This document shows, piece after piece, positions 38,326-40,485 of a stretch of DNA of 40,485 nucleotides. Made by a program: the position numbers and the translations under genes. Position 1 is the stretch's first letter, and every line of letters starts with the position of its first letter. The notes below the pieces were generated by a model. It made no database searches. It had not been told where the DNA came from and saw only the letters and a list, made by a program, of their open reading frames with translations. The stretch is from Symbiodinium natans (Eukaryota > Sar > Dinophyceae > Suessiales > Symbiodiniaceae): contig CAJNDS010001030.1 in assembly GCA_905221605.1 (NCBI GenBank), forward strand, positions 1 to 40,485, in the 5' to 3' direction.

Positions 38326-39011
38326 TGCGGTCGCAGCAAGGACCTGTGGACCTGGGTAGCTAGGGACCTGCCACGGTGGCAGGTCGGCTGCAACTGGCGC
38401 GGGAGGTGGCCTCCCATCCTACTGACCGCACCCACTGGGTACTTGCCAACACGTGGAGGAATCGGCGGTATGGGAGGGCGAGGACTATTGTTCGGCCAGC
38501 AGACCCTAGGTGGATTAGGTGGTGGAGTGTGCCCGGGCCCGGGAGACAGGGCTGTCTCCCTACCCACTCCTTGTTCGGTGACAACACTCGCCCAAGGGGG
38601 AAGGTCTATCGCGTCACCAGGCAAAGCACTGTGCGTGGACACCGCTCGCCCCATGAGGGCACTGCTATGCGGCATGGTGCCGATGCCTGGTCTCCATGCA
38701 TGCAGGAGAAAACAGCGAACCGTGGGTTGCCGAGCGAAGCAGACGGCGTTGCTGTTTCTCAAAAAGGCAGAGTGGTCCAGACACAACAAAGGTTGTATTT
38801 CCGGCGGGAAGTATTGGCACCAACCGGCAACATCAAGTTCATGAGGCAGGATGACGCCGGCTTGCATCTGCCTGGTCATTGCGACATCACTGGTCCCTAA
38901 AGTGGCAAGTGCAGTGAGTTGCCCTCTCCTGGCAACGTGAACTTGGAGTGCTTGCGCTCCAACCCGGATCACATACGGCTGACAGGCATACGACTCCATG
39001 GCATCACTCAC
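38241..39011 (-). CDS. Probable N-terminal segment of the glycosyltransferase-like protein
   Basis: A 256-codon frame starting GTG; the first ATG (39,000) gives MESYACQPYVIRVGAQALQVHV. It reads as a small folded domain (IQPLLCLDHSAFLRN, CFLLHAWRPGIGTMP) followed by a Pro-rich tail (PPNPPRVCWPNNSPRPPIPP). I do not recognise the domain. It lies on the same strand and immediately upstream of the glycosyltransferase-like reading, with overlapping frames, so I infer one protein. Confidence 0.45.
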   Translation of the reverse strand: MSDAMESYACQPYVIRVGAQALQVHVARRGQLTALATLGTSDVAMTRQMQAGVILPHELDVAGWCQYFPPEIQPLLCLDHSAFLRNSNAVCFARQPTVRCFLLHAWRPGIGTMPHSSALMGRAVSTHSALPGDAIDLPPWASVVTEQGVGRETALSPGPGHTPPPNPPRVCWPNNSPRPPIPPIPPRVGKYPVGAVSRMGGHLPRQLQPTCHRGRSLATQVHRSLLRPQCRRNASFALSVLTMRRGLRSLRTSRRH

Positions 39012-39528
39012 CGAACATGGCAGGCCAAACTCATGTGACTACCACACAGACAGCGGACAACCACGAGGCAACCTTCAGACACCAAGAACCCTGGAAGCCC
39101 AAACACCAACAAAGGAGGACACCAAGAAGGGGAGGACCAAACCCCAAGCAGAGCACACAGGAGAGAAGAAACAGAGAGGCGAGAAACAAACAAAAACCAG
39201 TCAGGAGCGTAATTACCCTCAACACAAGGGGCACCTCGTTCAGCCAGCCAGCCACCCTGAGCTTGAGCCAAGGCACATCCAACACGCAACCTGAAAAGGA
39301 ATGCAGCGTGTCGTCGCAGGTGGCTGTTACTTGTGGCTGCAATGTGCTGCATGTACAAAGCAATGACCTGGAGACAATGGCATCCTTTACTTTGTCCGTG
39401 CACAGTAGTAGCACCAGAATGCAGGCATACCTCGGTTGCTGGTCTGTCTGTAGCGACAACACAAGGCCCGGCGCGCATAAATCGATTAAAATGGAAAAAG
39501 GGAGGCACTCTCTACCCTGCCCCAACGA
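39012..39528 (-). other. Spacer between the hydrolase-like gene and the glycosyltransferase-like gene
   Basis: About 500 bases of lower GC without a domain. The long hydrophobic minus-strand frames here (Leu/Cys/Val-rich) have no pattern of a real protein and no good start. It would be a natural place for trans-splicing acceptor signals of the downstream gene, but none can be singled out. Confidence 0.4.
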
Positions 39529-40397
39529 CTACTCCGGGAGCTCGATATGGTCCGCCAGCAGCCAATCAGGGTCGCTCAGCAATGCAGGCCACACCACATG
39601 CTCCGGGTCCTTGCCGATAACCACCTGGCGGATGGTGAGGCCGGGGGCCCAGGGGTACTGCGTGCGTCCGTAGCCCTTGAAGGCAGTAAAGTGTGAGTCT
39701 TCGGAAAGGGCTTCTGTGACAGGAGGCACGCGATGATTGCCCCGCACCGAGTAGCACATCCGAAGGTGGTGCTGAAAGGTCTCTACGTCCTTTCGTCCGC
39801 CATAGACTAAAATTCGTGTCTCCCCGCTCGTGGGGGCTGGCAGCAAAGAAGGCAGCCTAATGGGGCCCATGCAAACACAAGCCCGGAAGGTCGCATGGGC
39901 CTCGGAAATTGCAATCTGGTAGGTGATGGTTCCTCCAGAACCGAGGCCCATGATATATGTGGGCAAGGAGATGCGAGGGCTCGCATCACGTTGGACGGCC
40001 AACAGGAGCGGTAGAACTTCCATTGTATACACTGCCTTGGTCCAGGCAGCACCGTCAGGCAACATCCAGGCAGGCGGTGAGCCTGCTTGTCCCGCCACAG
40101 GCCATGCGCAGGCAATGACGGCCTTTTTGAAGGCCAGGTTGCTCCACAGGTACTCTATGGCCCTTGCCAAGGCAGTGGGTGCATATTCTCCACATAGAAG
40201 TGTCCACAACCAGGGAGGAGAAGCACTATCGAGTTGGCTTCCCCTGCATCCGCACTCGGCCGGGATACAACAAAGGGGAGGGTTGAACTGCCATGGCTCG
40301 CCGTGATCCAGGTGTTTTCACGCCCAGCAACGAGCGGAGGGGCGACCAATGGAGGAGGCTGCAGGTTCTCCAGGCCAAGGGGCTCTTGCAATGCCAT
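39529..40397 (-). pseudogene. Alpha/beta-hydrolase-like gene with one frame break
   Basis: Two overlapping frames (40,397-40,155 and 40,209-39,529) together read as one protein. NSIVLLLPGCGHFYVEN (first strand and oxyanion-type loop, about 40,180-40,235) leads into ALARAIEYLWSNLAFKKAVIACAW after a -1 frame change near 40,175. IMGLGSGGTITYQ (nucleophile-elbow position), RILVYGGRKDVE (Asp strand) and GKDPEHVVW (His loop) follow. The elbow is GLGSG, not GxSxG, so the usual nucleophile position is Gly and catalysis is doubtful. The true start may lie past the window edge. Decayed relatives at 27.9-29.6 kb show that this gene has been duplicated. Listed as pseudogene because of the break; a one-base sequencing error would make it intact. 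Confidence 0.6.
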
Positions 40398-40485
40398 GGC
40401 GAAGAAGGGGCAGCCTATCCAATTGACGGGGCAAGGTAGAGGAAGACTGGGCAGCCTTGCCTGTGAGCCGTGCCGTCCAGCGCAA

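Noticed and set aside
39008-39525. Long hydrophobic minus-strand ORFs that could be membrane proteins
   Set aside because: Cys/Leu/Val-rich text with no regular span spacing, two equally open frames and no start context; it reads as spacer DNA.

Overview
This window is nuclear DNA of a dinoflagellate, most likely of the family Symbiodiniaceae. The strongest sign is a tandem pair of truncated dinoflagellate spliced-leader (DinoSL) copies at 15,736-15,765. Supporting signs are CCCH-finger Gag/Pol retroelement ORFs of a type I associate with Symbiodinium, decayed LINE reverse transcriptases, and very GC-rich coding DNA beside low-complexity repeats. The large ORFs also run in one direction per block: plus strand on the left, minus strand on the right.

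Left block (1-14,949, plus strand). A Ty3-like retrotransposon enters from beyond the left edge. It encodes Gag with two CCCH fingers, a retropepsin-like protease, the thumb part of a reverse transcriptase (RT), RNase H, and a complete-looking HHCC/DD35E integrase with a GPY/F-like tail. Three frame changes cut it into pieces. The palm half of an RT, with a methyltransferase-like region before it, comes only after the integrase, so the element looks permuted or collapsed from tandem copies. Downstream, a 1,582-residue protein (10,201-14,949) joins a Tpt1/KptA-type RNA 2'-phosphotransferase fold, a C2H2 finger, a further Cys-rich cluster, a canonical RanBP2 finger, a membrane span, a SWIM finger and a C-terminal PLD-type HKD nuclease motif. 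I consider this the most interesting single gene here.

Middle (15-29.6 kb). I see no intact gene. The region holds DinoSL relics, an inverted GTAC-rich minisatellite, an abrupt AT-rich island, and three pieces of LINE RT pseudogene, two of them convergent. One LINE piece is split by a 1.8-kb insertion flanked by a 10-bp direct repeat. That insertion is made of hairpin-rich 73-bp repeats and an alternating A/B satellite in which most units carry a G-run/C-run hairpin. Two further minisatellite families follow, then decayed copies of the hydrolase-like gene found intact at the right edge.

Right block (29.7-40.4 kb, minus strand). In transcription order (right to left) lie an alpha/beta-hydrolase-like gene, a protein with an unrecognised N-terminus, a glycosyltransferase-like region and a C-terminal serine-hydrolase domain, then an SF1 (UPF1-like) helicase whose ATG overlaps the preceding stop as ATGA, then a 738-codon ORF of unknown function. 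Hydrolase copies on both sides of the cassette suggest tandem duplication or a repeated mobile unit. Several frame breaks, all in the same direction, mean the cassette is either decaying or carries single-base sequencing errors. Family assignments were made by reading motifs, without database searches.
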